Positions 45,862-59,188 of a stretch of 64,000 nt of DNA are shown here, piece by piece. The position numbers and the translations under genes were made by a program. The first letter of the stretch is position 1. Each line of letters starts with the position of its first letter. The stretch is from assembly GCF_015832195.1 (NCBI RefSeq), contig NC_052046.1:44464473-44528472 (forward strand). Reading direction: 5' to 3'. Under the pieces are notes generated by a model, which was not told the DNA's origin, made no database searches, and saw nothing but the letters and a program-made list of their open reading frames with translations. The stretch comes from Motacilla alba alba. Its lineage: Eukaryota > Chordata > Aves > Passeriformes > Motacillidae.

Positions 45862-48203
45862 TTAAAAAAGATAGAACACCTCCTGGAGCCCTGGAATCTT
45901 ACCCGTGTGTTTTTTCCTCATGGCTCTTGCTATGCTTTCCACACTTCTGCTCTTCAGAGAGCAAACCTTCATTCCCAGTTCAGCCCTAACAAGTGAGAGA
46001 AGGACACCTTCAGCTAATTTACATCTAAGTGAGCATTTGTCAGAGTAAAGAATAAAGGTCTTACTGTGCAAAATAGTTCCTGTGGCAGCACTAATCAATA
46101 GTTGCTTGATGGATTGCCTGCCAGGAGTCTTTCAGGCACATCATTTCAGCTGCTAGACTTTCTGCTTGCTCACTGCTTAACAAAATAAATAGACATGAAT
46201 CATGGTTTTTAACATAAAGCTCCAACTCAGAATCAAAGCTGTTTAAAATGCACAGTGGTTTGCCCCACTCCATCCCTCTGTTCCTTTGCTCACAAACAAT
46301 GTTAAGTCCCAGCTTTTCTGGAACAGGCACAAAGCTTGAATGATAATCTCTTCACCAAGGACTGCCTTTTCTTCTGCAATCAGTGACTGCATTCCCTATA
46401 CAGCACTCCATTCCTCATTGCCTACTGAAACAGGAGCCATTTGGAGAGAAAAGAATGGAGAGGTATGTCCGTGTGGCTGATGGGAGGCTGATATTTCACA
46501 TATGGCTTTCTTAGCTGCTGTGATGCAACTGCACAAACTGTTCCCTCTGCTCCTGCACCCATTGTGCCACAAATCTGAAAGCTCCCACCACTGAACGGTC
46601 CCCACATGCAACTGCATCAGATTTCAAAAGTGTTCAGCTCTCCAGAAGATCCTATTTCTATTCAGAAAGGTAGTTTGTTTCAGATTTTTCTTAATCTGAC
46701 TTTTAAATGGATAACACTTTTCTTGAAACCCTATACGCCTACAGACCACTAATAGCCTCAGAAAGGGTGAATAATCATAGCACCAACTTTTTTTGGCCAA
46801 AGAGCAACATCCAGCTCCATCTAGCAAGTTCTGCCCCCTCTTCTATCTTGCCAACCCCATCAACACCCTCTGGCACAACTTGATCAGGTGGGAAGCTTGA
46901 AGTGATGTAGGATGCCTATTCAGGCTCTGAGTAATGACTCATGTCTTGCTGGCACCAACACCACCAAAAGACTTCCAGGCCTTTTCCTGGGGAAAAGGAT
47001 GGAGGTGCCATTGTTCCTCCCATCCACCTCCTGACTGACCTTGCCCCTGCAGTCTTCGTAAGCCTCCCCTCCCACGCCCTCGTCCTCTGACAGCCAGGAA
47101 AACTTGTCATGCTCCTCTGATCCAGATTTCTTCACAGCACTGAGTTTTGGTTCTTGCCCACTGCTCAGTCCTTCACCCCATTCTGCCTTTCAAGCCCTCT
47201 AATGGCAGATTTCCCTTGCCACTCTCCCACAGCACTATCATCCCTTGGACTGTGACCAGGGTTTTTGTATTCTGTCAGGACATTTTGACCTCTCCTCTGG
47301 CCCATTTAAGGGGCTCCTGCCTTTTGCCCTCCCTCCCCATGAGCATCCATGACTGCAGTTGCCAATTCCTCATCCCTGCCATGCCAAACAGAACCATGCA
47401 GCCACCCAGAAGGGATGTGAGCTCTTCATCCACCTCTGGGGAGTATTGCTCACTACTGCTCTGATCCTTCTGACTCTTCCAGCAGCATTAGCAGAGCAGC
47501 ACAGGCAAGTGCCAGGCAGGGTACTTATTCTGTGAATGCTACAAATCACACAGTCCCCTCCCTGGCAGCTGATCATGGGGAAGATTTCCCAGTTCTATGC
47601 AACTCAAGGCAGCCAGAAGGGTGCCACTAGTGGGAGAGCTAACAGGGAGAAATTTGGGTGCTGAATGCTGGAGCATCAAAAAGGATGAACCCAAATAATC
47701 TGGGCTAAGATGAGAGTAGATGTCTAAGCAAGGCAGCATTGCAGCTGTGTACCCACAGAGAGAGTCCAGGTAGCTGGGAAATCTGCAGGGGAATGATGAA
47801 GAGTGAGTTTGGTAGGAAAGAGGTGCTGCGCCCTGTTGCAGCTCAGGATTTTGGAGCACAGCACTACACACTGGCATGCTGTGAGGCAGCAGAAGCGCGC
47901 AAGACCTGGGCCATGCATGCTTAGTGCTGTGGGCAATGTAATTTTGGAAAGTCAGAAGGGAAATCTGACTTGGAAAAGTTGATGGGTTACAGACATAGCT
48001 CAATTCCATGAAGAAGCAAGAGAGGCTTTCAGCTTGAAAGCTCTTCCTCTGCAACCCCACTTCACTGTCCTCCAGTTACAAGGGAGGCAGTCTGGTGATG
48101 CACATGGAAAGCCTGTAAGAGCATAGCACTGGGAGATACCGGAACTATGTGCTATCACCCTGCTGGGTGGAGTTCTTGTCTTATTTTTGACAATGCTACA
48201 CAC
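45862..48203 (-). other. Cluster of minus-strand open frames, possible decayed coding element
   Basis: Open frames in several registers tile most of this stretch on the minus strand, while the plus strand is mostly closed. Two pieces look more protein-like than the rest: 46920-47135 contains SGSEEHDKFSWLSEDEGVGG, and 47278-47487 contains SPEVDEELTSLLGG; both are acidic and low in Cys/His. The frames are separated by shifts and stops. An old retroelement or pseudogene is possible. No family could be named, so this is a weak call. Confidence 0.2.
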
Positions 48204-48209
48204 CCCTTA

Positions 48210-51200
48210 TGGCTACACAGTGCATGAAGAGCACAGCATGGCTCCTCTTTTTCAAGTAAAAAGCAGTTTAACTAGGCACAAGATGGGTCCCCTGAGAAAT
48301 TTCCATTGGGGCTTTCCAAGCTCAAATGTGTGGGAAATACAGGGTGATGCTTTCTGAAGCAGCCTTTGCAAAAGCTGTGACTGCACTAAAGCACACAGTG
48401 CAGTCAGTCAGCTAATCTGTTGTCATCATGCGATGACAGATAAGTGCCAGTAATGATAACCCCATCGAGTGCTTTGCAGACTGAGTAGCGCTGGCTCTAT
48501 CACATTATCAACAAGGTCATTCCTAGCCATCGTATTAGGGATTATTTCTTATTTGCATCACCCAAGGAAAAATCTTGCATTCAAAACATTTTGTTATAGT
48601 TTTGGAAAATCCTTCTGTTTCCAGTATTCTTTTCCTTCTTCTTCAGCTTAGTTGTCATCTAATGTATTCATGTTTAATAATTTCTGTGTTAAAGTCTTTA
48701 AATTATACATAAGAATTCGAAAACAAAAAGAGAAGAATTTGAATATTTCATGTTAAAACTAAATGCTTTACGATTGCTTATAAAGTGAAATTAATAAGGA
48801 GACTGTTCCAATGCTGAATAATTTACGCTGTGCTTAAGCAGAAAAACAGAAAGGCTCTAGGGCTTATCTCTGCTTGAAGCTGTGCTTTCCTTTTCTTACC
48901 TGGCAGGATGGAAGTGCTACGGCAGAACTGCTAGGGCAGAGCTAACCTCTACCCTCAATCAAAAGAGCTCCTATTTTTGTTTATTGTGAGTAAAATCAGC
49001 TTTAAGAACAGTGAACAGAAACAATCATCTGATCAGAGGCAAATAGTCACAGTGTTTCTTTGTCTTTGTTTTTCTCTCTTTCCCAACTATTTTGTCTGCT
49101 AATCTTCATGCTCTGCAGCCAGTCAGTGCACCCTGACCTTACTAAAATTTAACAGCAAAAAGTCCAATAAACCTCCACCCCTGAATTTCAGTTTGGGCAT
49201 AAATCTTTGGAACAAATCTACAGTCTGGAGGTATGGGAGGCCTACACATTGTTTAGCGTAGCAGAACTCTGAACTCAGATGATGACTGCAGCACAGGCGA
49301 CCACAAATACATCTGTTGAGTTCTACTGCTTGCTCCAAAAATGGCGTTCTGCACTGAACTAAGAGAGCTGCACATATAATAGAGGTGTTAGTCAGAACTG
49401 CTGAGATTCAGCCAGTTGCTGAAGTCTTCCCTGATGACAACTCATAACTAAACAAGCTGAGAGCAAATAATGAAGGAGAAGACTAAGAAGGGATGATCTT
49501 CCTAAAGGAGGTAAAGCTGTCAAAGTACTGGAGGCAGCTAAAATAGGAGTGTGACAGAAAGTGATTCACTGCTTTTTCTGGAAAATGGGAATTCACCATC
49601 CAGATGTGCTCATAAATTCCTGTGTGACCCAGTTACTTAGGCTTCATGTGCTTTGTTTTCCCTGTAGAGGACATAGGGACAATAGCTCACAGAGAAGATA
49701 CAACTTGATGTGGTCAATTAGAGCAACAATAAAAGCACTAAGGGGCATAGATAAGCAAAGAATTACACATTCCAATGACACCAGTAACACCAACTGGCAG
49801 AATAGTAACAGCAAAAATCATACTAGCATTACACCATACAAGGTGAGACAGTGCAAGGACCACAGAAATTTATCAGGCCTCAAGGCATACATGTGAGGAA
49901 ATGCTTTTTTTCTCCCTTCTCATTCTAGCGCCCTATGGCAAAATCAGGGTTCCATGGAGTCAAATGACAAACCATGAAAATCCTATTACTTGGCACAGGA
50001 ATTGGTTTCCTTCATCTTTTTTAAGCCATTTAGATGAGAGACAGATTAGAGCAAATTAACAGGGGGAAGTTTTTGCCCAATGAATCAAAAAGTTTTTTCC
50101 TCAAAATGCTCAATTTTCAGCTGATGAAAGCTAGTACGTATTCTCCCTCTTTAGCACCCAAGTGATCTTTCCTTGAACTTCTGGGAGCTGGGGTCAGTTG
50201 CTCCAACTCTTGATTTCAGCAGCTAGAATTTTTAAGTCAAACTCCTTAAATGCTTGAATCAAGTGGATATTTATACGCCTCAAATTCAAGGAATCAGCCT
50301 TGGTGAGTCAGAGGGAGAAGACTGCTCCTGTGATTGATCACATTAGTGACTCAAAGCCCAAGTACACAATTGAACAAACTAAACTGTCCCTAGAGCTCAT
50401 AAAACACGGTGCCAGGTGTTTTGCATTAAAGTCATACCAATCTCTGAAAGCCAAGCAGTTTGCAAAATAATAGGATTAATGTTTATTGGTATTGAATATA
50501 AATAGCCAAAGCCCCTGCCCTGAAGAGTTTGCAGTTTAAATAGTATAGGCAGAAGTGGCAGGCACACATGCAGCTCTGGCCCTGGTCTGCTCCTGGGGAA
50601 GCTGAGGTAGCTGGGGAACCTCTCAGGGTCCTGGGCACAGAGGCAGATCACAGTGCAGCTGTGCAGGAGCTGATAGCCCCTACCAGGAGCAACAGACTCT
50701 CCTCTGTAATCTTGAGAGGCTGGGCCCCAGACTGCACCATCAGCACATAGGAACCCCTGCAGGACTTTTGCAGCTCCTAACACTTGGCAAAAGAGGCCCT
50801 GTCAGTCTTGCTGCACACTGAACTAAGCATCAAGACACATTTGATGATTCACAAGTGCAGCAAGAACTCAGAGGGCTGCAAAATACCTCCAGAGACTTGT
50901 TTGTGCCAAATTTCTTAAGAAGTTTGAATTAGCTAAAGATGTGAATCAAACTGCTGTGGAATTTAAAAACGAGATTGAGCTTTTATGTCCATATTTTGAA
51001 AAGAGAATCATCTTGTCTTGCCCTGGAAGCTACATGGGAGGCCATCCTGCCTCTGAATTGGGAGGTCCACACCAGTCATCAGTGTAGTGCATCTTATCCA
51101 TTGTAAAAGCAGAAATACCTCACTTGAGGCGTAGCTATCCAGTACAACCTTTTGTGGTGACATCAGACATGGGAGTGGGGCAACCTTGACTCACAGTGGA

Positions 51201-54200
51201 GCTCAGCCATTACGCTCATGAAAATTGTCTCCACTGAATGCCATTGTGGATTCAAAGGTTGGACAACTCATCTTACCTTCCTGACTGAGTTTTGTCGAGC
51301 CCTAATAGAAACAAGGAGAAACCAAATAAAAAGTGAGAAAGCAAGTCAGTGTAAACCAAGGGTGCCCACCATGACAGGCAGATACACATATCCTGGGAAC
51401 AATACAACAGTCCCCAGTCTTCACACACATGGCAGTGTAAATGCTGCAGCCGCGAGATCTAAGCACCACATCAACTAAAAATGTGTTATCTCAAAATCTC
51501 CAGTTCCAATGCTTGTCAGCTGGATGGAGCTCAGTGTCCCAGGACGGAGAAAGGCAGAGCAGCGCACTGAAGTAAAGCCATACTCCAAGAGGAGCTGTCA
51601 TAGATGAAGCTCCCAGGAAGTCTGAAGCTGGACCAGAAGCATGTCTTACTGGCTGACTGGGTCCTTCACAGAAGAGATCTCCCATCTACGTGCAAAAATT
51701 CCCTTAATATTGCTGAAGCCAAACATTTTGGTCTCTCAACCACCTTCACTGCACTCAGAGGGTTATGTACTCACCTGCAAGAGAACAAGCAGCTAGGGAT
51801 TATGTACCTTGAGCAGCTACCTCTGTGGCTTCATGTCTCTTTTCAGTTCCCAAAGTTGGATGTTCAGACCCCAAAAAGGATCTAACGAAAGATGGCCAAA
51901 AAAGCTAGCCTGAAAGGAGTTTGGAGAGAGAAAGAAAGCAGCAGAAAAGGAAAACACAGCTCTGTAAGGTTTTAATGTACCAAGTCCCCATCATCTGCCT
52001 ACATTTTGCCCACACACCATTTAATCAGAGTGCCAGGGAGCCTGGCTCCCTGCCAGTGGGAATGTGGATTCTGAAAATTTGTCCAAAGTGCAGTCAGAAA
52101 TTGCAGCTAAAAGGAAAGGGCGCTTCATTTTTCAATTCTGCGTGTGTATGTATATGGGCTTTTTTTCCCCATGAAACAATTACAACCTCTGACTGCCGCC
52201 CACACTGCAGTTGCCTGAGAAACGCAGCGTGGGTATGGCTGTTGTAACAGGACTTGGGTTTTACACCATTCTTGCTATCATTGGCTGGCTGCAAGGCCCC
52301 CACGAAACTGTCCCAGCAGCTAGACATGGAAAGTATTTCTGTCCCAGGCACAGACCACTGCAAATTTCTTCACTGCCAAGGTGAGCATCTCTAGTGTCTT
52401 TATTACTCAGGTAATGATTCTGCTAATGGCATTGGCTCCATCCACCCCCGTCTCAGTACTTGTACTTGCAGGGTGCTCAGCACGGTTCAGCCCAAGATGG
52501 GATGGAACAGGAAGCAGAGCACACCAAGAGCTAGGTGTCACATATGCCCTTCTGATTGGTAGGAGCATTTTCCACACCCACCCTCACAGCAGCATCCCCA
52601 CCACCACCTCGATCAAAATAATTTCTTCTCAAAGGACAGGGCACATGTCTGTGCTAAAGACTGCACTCACAGCAAGTGTTTAGTTACACACGTCTTGGTT
52701 TACAAGTCCTGACTGGAATTACCCTGAAAAGAAGAAGTGTACTTATTTTACACTGGACATTTGGGTAGAGGAGAGGGTTGCCCGAACTGACTAAAAATAT
52801 TCACCTTCCAAAGAGTTGATGGGGCATATCTACACTGCCCTTTTGAGTGAGGTAGACCAGGAAGATGATTTCTGGCTGAACAAAAAACATTTTCTTGGAG
52901 AGGAAGAAAGCAAACCATACCCACCCCACTAAACCACTTATTTTGAACAATCTTAGTATAGCGACGGTGGAAAACAGGCTTCAGCTGCATTTTGGGTTTT
53001 CTTTCTGTCCTTTCTGCAAAAACACAACTCATCCAGCAGACAGTGTGCAGCCCCAGGCATGCTGCTGTCTTCCAAGCTACCAGGTGCAGGAAAGAATATC
53101 TACCTTGGCAAAATCTGAGAATTTCACCCCTGAAGGCCAGCACACAGCAAGCTTTCCTGACCCTATGGCAACCCCTGGCAGTATTCAAAATGCCTCTGCA
53201 AACAATGGGGAAATAAGAACTTTTCACCAAAGAGCACTCTGGTAAAAGGAGTGGTTAGGCAGCCTTCACAACAGGCTGGTCCTTTCTTATTAATGGATTG
53301 TCTTTTACAAGGGGTAAATGAATCTGTGTACTGTTCAGTTGCCTCCCATGCTTTTTCTTTATAGTCTTGTTCAGTTTTTGTCTTACCTCTGGTTTTCGAA
53401 CAAACACTTTCCCTTTGGACAAACCGTCCTTGCAATCTTCTTTTCCACAGAGTTTTCAGTTTTCGATGCTATATTCTGCTCTCTTCTGCAGATTTTTAGC
53501 CATCTGTACATTTCCCCTACATTCTAAGATTGCACATCATAAAGATAAATCAGTACCTTTACATGCAGACAAGCAGTGCTAGCTGAAAAAACAGTGCTTG
53601 TACACTATGAAAGATTTTAACTCACAGACCTCGCTTCCCCAGTATGTCATTTCTATGCTGGTTGCATTCTTGAGATTTGTGGCCTGTGGTCCAAATATTT
53701 ACAAACATTCCTGCAAGCGTCCTTACAATGGTCAATGTGTTGTGGCTGAAGCAAGTTAAGACTAGGTAGGAAATGTTCTTTCCCTCAATATAACTGCTGC
53801 TTGAGGAAGAACCCCCTCCATTTAGATTGCAAGGTCAAAATGTAAGTGCTGTAACAAAATTACAGGCTTTAGTGATTAAGCGACACGGTACTAAGGCACT
53901 GGTCAATCTATTAGGTAATCAATATACTGATTATCAAACAAACACACCACTACTGCTAATCTGCAATTATACTATTTTCCACCCTATTACACACAATTAC
54001 AAAAAGTGCTTATTTCACACTCTTGAATCTTATTAATCACATACATAACTATTCACTTACAAATCCATCACTTTATCTCTTCATATGGCATATCACCACA
54101 GTGGTAATCTGTCCCTCTGAAGCCCACCCTCTCAAAGCAAGCCTTTCAGACACAGTCCTCCAGAAAGGAAATTCCTGGCATATCAGGCTGCATATCAGCA

Positions 54201-55630
54201 ACGCATCTGTAGGTGTCTGCACTTCTCCTCTCAGAAAGTTCCCTCTTCTTTTGTTCTTTGTCTGATTTTTTTTCTTTATTCATTACTGTTTTCTATTTCC
54301 TGGAACAACTTTTTTGCCACTCTTGTGCCTCCCCTTCTCTGCCCAGGTTCCTCCCTAAGACACACTCCTTGTTAGTTTATCCTCACTGGCCAAATTCAAC
54401 AAAACCAGTCCCAAAGTGTTAACTTCCCAAGGTTGTTTTGGGGGTAAACTCAGCCTTTTATTACACCCTGCCTGGGAAGAGGGGACAAAAACATCCCCAC
54501 AAACTTCCAGTTCATAATAGCAACACATTACCTCCACATTATCCAAGGCAAGTAAGTCTACTTAGTCTTAATTCCTTCATCTGATCCCAGTTTAGCTCCT
54601 TGTCTTTGCATCTCATTGTGAGGAGCAAGCCATCAAAACAAAAACCCACATCATTTATCTACTAATCCATTCAAAAGCTAGCTGTGGAATGGGACCAGAA
54701 AAAATGTCCTAAAATGAATGCGACCATGACAGAGAAAACCTGGCAAAGTGGATAGCTGTTTTGCAGTAACTCATGTTTTCTAGGATGGCCCTTTTTCTGG
54801 GAGAAATAGTTAGCATGGTGGCTGACATAATTTGAAACATCAATTTAGTAGCAAACATGGAAAGAAACAGATGTGATGTGCAATGATCTGAAAAATGAAA
54901 ACCTGGGTTATCATCAAGTGATTTCTCTTCCAGCTCTACCTTAAAAGCCACTGGGTATTTTTGCCCTTACCTTGTAGATTAGGAGGCCACTGCAGTACAT
55001 CAGTGCTTTGATGGGTAAGAACTTTCTTCTCATTTCCAATCTAATCATGACAATTTCAGACCAAACTGAAAGGGCTAAGTCTCTTTCTCATGCTACATTA
55101 TTTATAAATATTCAAAGAAATGTGTAGCTGCTGTAGACTGTGGAGGTTTCTCCTGCATACACAAACTAGCCTTTTCAGTCTTCCTTGATAATTATATTCT
55201 GTACTTGGAAACTTGAACTGAAAACGGACAATGAAGAGAATATAAATGCAATTGTCTTTCAGTTTGCACCTGTTCTGTCATTCTGTTCTAGCTCACTGCA
55301 TTGTGAGAAACGTGATGTGACTAATGATTCCAGGTAGAAAAACGACCAGAAAATGCTCAGCGTTGACTCTGTCAGCTAGGAAGAAACAGTAAGAAAAGAT
55401 GTGGTGAGCAGTACTGACATTAACATTCAGACACAGTTAAAACATTCATTTGGGCTTAGAAGAGACATTTAATACATCTTTGTTAAATATTCCCACCCAC
55501 CCTCACCACCACTTTGTTTAGTCTTTTCATTAAGAACATATTAATCCAGAAGTCTGCACTGGAATAAAAAATCCCAAGTGCTTTGAAGCCATGCAGGATG
55601 GTACAACAGCGAAAAAATCTGATCCCCAAA
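48210..55630. other. Intergenic, no gene recognised
   Basis: Unique-looking sequence with no repeat family or exon recognised. Open frames are short and overlap on both strands, as expected by chance. Confidence 0.45.
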
Positions 55631-55640
55631 GCATAGTGTG

Positions 55641-55670
55641 AAAAAACAAACAAACAAACAAACACACACA
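55641..55670. repeat. (CAAA)n microsatellite with short CA tail
   Basis: About five CAAA units followed by ACACACACA. Confidence 0.8.
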
Positions 55671-56589
55671 GAGCTATCTCAAGTGTGAAAGTCTTACCAT
55701 TCATCTGAAGGCAACATGCAATAGGAGGAAAAATATAAAGAAACAGTCACCTCAAGATAGTCAAACATTAACAGAAATCTTGGTAAGAAGCATCTTCCTT
55801 ACTATTGTTCCAAGTCCAAGCTACAACAAGTCCCTGTTGTAAATCTTGGGCATGCCCCACCTCTGTTGGACACATCCTCTCCATCTGCCCTGTGATCCAC
55901 CCTCCACAGTGTACTAACTTCCCATGTTGAGCTATGTCCAACCCAAGAACTGCAAGCACAACGCTGTGTGTTGTACAGAGTGTTTTTCCTTACTTTGGAT
56001 AGGCATAGTTTCTTAACCACACCCACCTCTGCCTTTTTACACTCCATCTTTTTCTTTAGTGTCTGACTCTTCTGCCTTTCATGGGTCCTTTCTTCCCATG
56101 CACCATGTCAGCAGCAATTCCCAACCTCAACAGTGACCTCCTTATATAAATGTTGAGATCAACTCCCAAGCATTTCTGAAGAGCTGTTTGCTGCAGCTTT
56201 GCTCCTTTAATCCACATGCTGGTAAATCCATTTTAAACCAGTTCATTCTCTTGCTGTCTCTTCACAGCAAGCAGTGGTAGCTCTGCAGCCTTTACACTCT
56301 GACAAAACTGGAAGAGATGCCACCTCTTGTGCAGGTGCAGAAGATGTGCTCCAGCTGCCCTCACACAGGACTAATGTACACGAATTGCCACGGGGTCCAT
56401 TGGTTACCCCAACTGCAGGTCAGATCCAGACTGTAAGGCAGACAGTACACGTATGCTTCAGCTCAGGAAACCTTGAAACTACTGACTGCCAAGAGTCAGA
56501 AGCAGGACAGTCAGTCACTGTAATGCCACTTTCATGTTCTTACTGGTAGGAGCAACTGTTAGGGTTCAAATAAAAAACATTCAGCTGCA

Positions 56590-57000
56590 GAACGTGAAAT
56601 ACATTTGGTTTATTTCTTTCTAAAGTTTGTACATATACATATATCATTATACATATGTGAGATCCTTCAATAGGGTTGCTTGAGTTCAATGACAAAAATT
56701 ATTGGGAAGCTTGCAGGCTCTTTGTTGCCCGTAAGCAACATTTATTCCAACTTATAAAAACACAGAGGAACAGAGTTATAGTCAGGAACATGGACACAAG
56801 AGAGAAGTCTACTTTTTATCTCACAGTTTCAATACATCAAAGGCAAATTATTTGTCTGTATACTGTAGGCTTACTTTATCAGCAATGATAAAATAGAGGA
56901 AAATATTTATATACAGTCACCTCAAGTGAAAAATAAAGCAATGTAAACTTAAATTCCAAAATATTATTTTAAATGATATAACAATATCCCCAAAAGTCCT
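56590..57000 (-). other. AT-rich block, possible 3' UTR end of a minus-strand gene
   Basis: A minus-strand AATAAA at 56609-56614 is followed in the transcription direction by T-rich sequence. The block upstream of it on that strand is AT-rich with ATATTTATA and TTTATAT stretches, like the LPL 3' UTR end. By mammalian synteny INTS10 lies upstream of LPL on the same strand, so its 3' end could fall here. No INTS10 coding sequence was found in the window, so the link is only a suggestion. Confidence 0.2.
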
Positions 57001-59153
57001 TCTTCCAAGGGGAAGAGGACTGATTAAGTGCCTTCATTTATCAGGAAATTATCATTCTAGTACCAGATACATGAAGCAGAATAAGGGAGGGCATCCTGTG
57101 ATACCTGTAGAAAAGAGTGACAACTCTGCTTCAGGAAAGCATCTCTGTGTAAGCAAGTATATGTTTGAGTCCTTATGGACATCAGCAGCACATGGAAAAA
57201 TCTTCCCTGAACCAGGGCTTGACTAAAGTCTGCACAGCTCTGACTCTAACCACCAAGTATGCTTTCCGTGTCATGCCTATTTCCAGGGACAAAAGAGGGT
57301 ATCCTGGTGGTAGGATAGTGTCAAACCTGAGATGACAACCTCCCCAAGAGTCAGAACAGCAAGTTCCATGCTGCTGGAAAAGATTTAACGGCTACCTCAA
57401 TGTTGTTGCTTCACAGCAGACCAAGAAGTTACCACAAAGCGGTGAGACTGGGACTGTCTCTAGTGTATTACATGAAAAACACTCCAGCAATTCAGTTATG
57501 AGAGTAAACTGAATTCAAGGTTACCAGAAAGAAGGTTCTTACACATCACAGAAGCAATTGGAGACCACCCAGAGGAAAGGTCTTGCAAGGACTGTTGTCA
57601 AGTCCTGTAAGGTTAGTTCTGCACATAAGAGATGTATAAGGTATATGTACACGCATGTGCAAAATGTTTTTCTGCATCACCACTGCTGAGAGTTATGCTG
57701 CCCATTGGCTACCAAGCAACATTGACTGAAAATTCAGACCTCTTTTTAGCCTAAGGGAAAACAACATAGCAACAGCTCAGGTAAATGACACTTCTTAACT
57801 GGGACTCTGAAACTGACAGTGCTCAGCCACATCTTCCCATCACCATGGAGGGCAGGAAACCCAAGGGAGAAGCCCAGTACCCGAACAAAGATTACAGGAC
57901 TGCAGCTTGCCCAAAGCAAGGTGGCATAGTGGTCTCCTTCATTTCATTCTGAGCTGCAGTTCACTCGCATGTCAGTTCTGCAAGGCCCAATCACTCCAGC
58001 TGTGGTCCACTGAAGTGCAAAGGCATAGTTTCACTATTGAAGTTGCTCAAGTGCTTCAACCTAACTGCATGATAAAGAGTTTTATGACTCCAGGTAAGAA
58101 TCACACCCTCAGCTTTTACTCTCTCTTTGCAAGAACAATGCAGATCGTACTACTGTTGCCCTTACTAGAATGCAATAGAAAAACTCCCTGGGTTTCCCTA
58201 TGTCTTTTTCCTCAGACCAGCAACTTGTTAAAAGGTTGTTCAATGCTCTCAAAAGAAACGGCTGGGAGGCGTAAGAGATGCCCAAGACGGATATTTCAGC
58301 CCTGTTGCTCTTCTCTTCCCTACTGATGAGCCACTCTTCTGGAAATTTGAACAGTTATAGAAAAAAACCCTCGCTACTGCTGTACTGCTGTATCTGCAGG
58401 AGACATCACAGGCACCTGTCCTTCTTGGACACTTTGGACATGATGTCCCTTTGCTGAATTTTCACAGAGCAAGGTCAATGTTTTCAGAAGTAAAGCTGTG
58501 TATTAGATCCCCAGAGCATGATTTTCAGAAGAAGTCAGCATGGATGCTCCTTGTACAGGCATCGGTTGATATAAACAGGGAGAAAGTCAGCCCAGTGTTA
58601 AGCTAGCAGAAAATTCCACCCACTAGCTCTCGCTTAGACTCTCAAATATATGCCTTGCTTTCAACATGCAAAACAGGCAGCCCCTGCTGGACAACACATG
58701 AAGATCAAGGCAGCTCAAAGTATACCTTAAATCTCCAAAAGCTCTGATAGCTATTTAACCTCACTTGAGAACAATTAGAACAACAAGCATCCTTACAATG
58801 TTTGCAGCTGCTGAATGCTTTGACCAAACAAGCCTCAGAAAAGAACAGCAGGTTCTGCAGTGCTGAGCCATAGAAGCCATACTAAGGAAATACATACATC
58901 TATAGGCATCACTTAAACATGTTCACCAAGTAATGTAAGTCTCAGAGTGTACCTCACACAAAGGAGTGATTTTAAAGTTTTTCAACAGCCAAAAAACTCT
59001 GTCCTTTTAGCCAAATTATAATTCTAGACTCAAGTAAGAGGACACAGTTGTCATGAATATGTACAAATTTTAAAAAAAACCAACCACAACCCACCCCTGT
59101 TCTCATCCTACAGTCTTTCAGAATCTGACAGCTCTGAGTATGAGAATTTCGTA

Positions 59154-59188
<35 letters not shown>

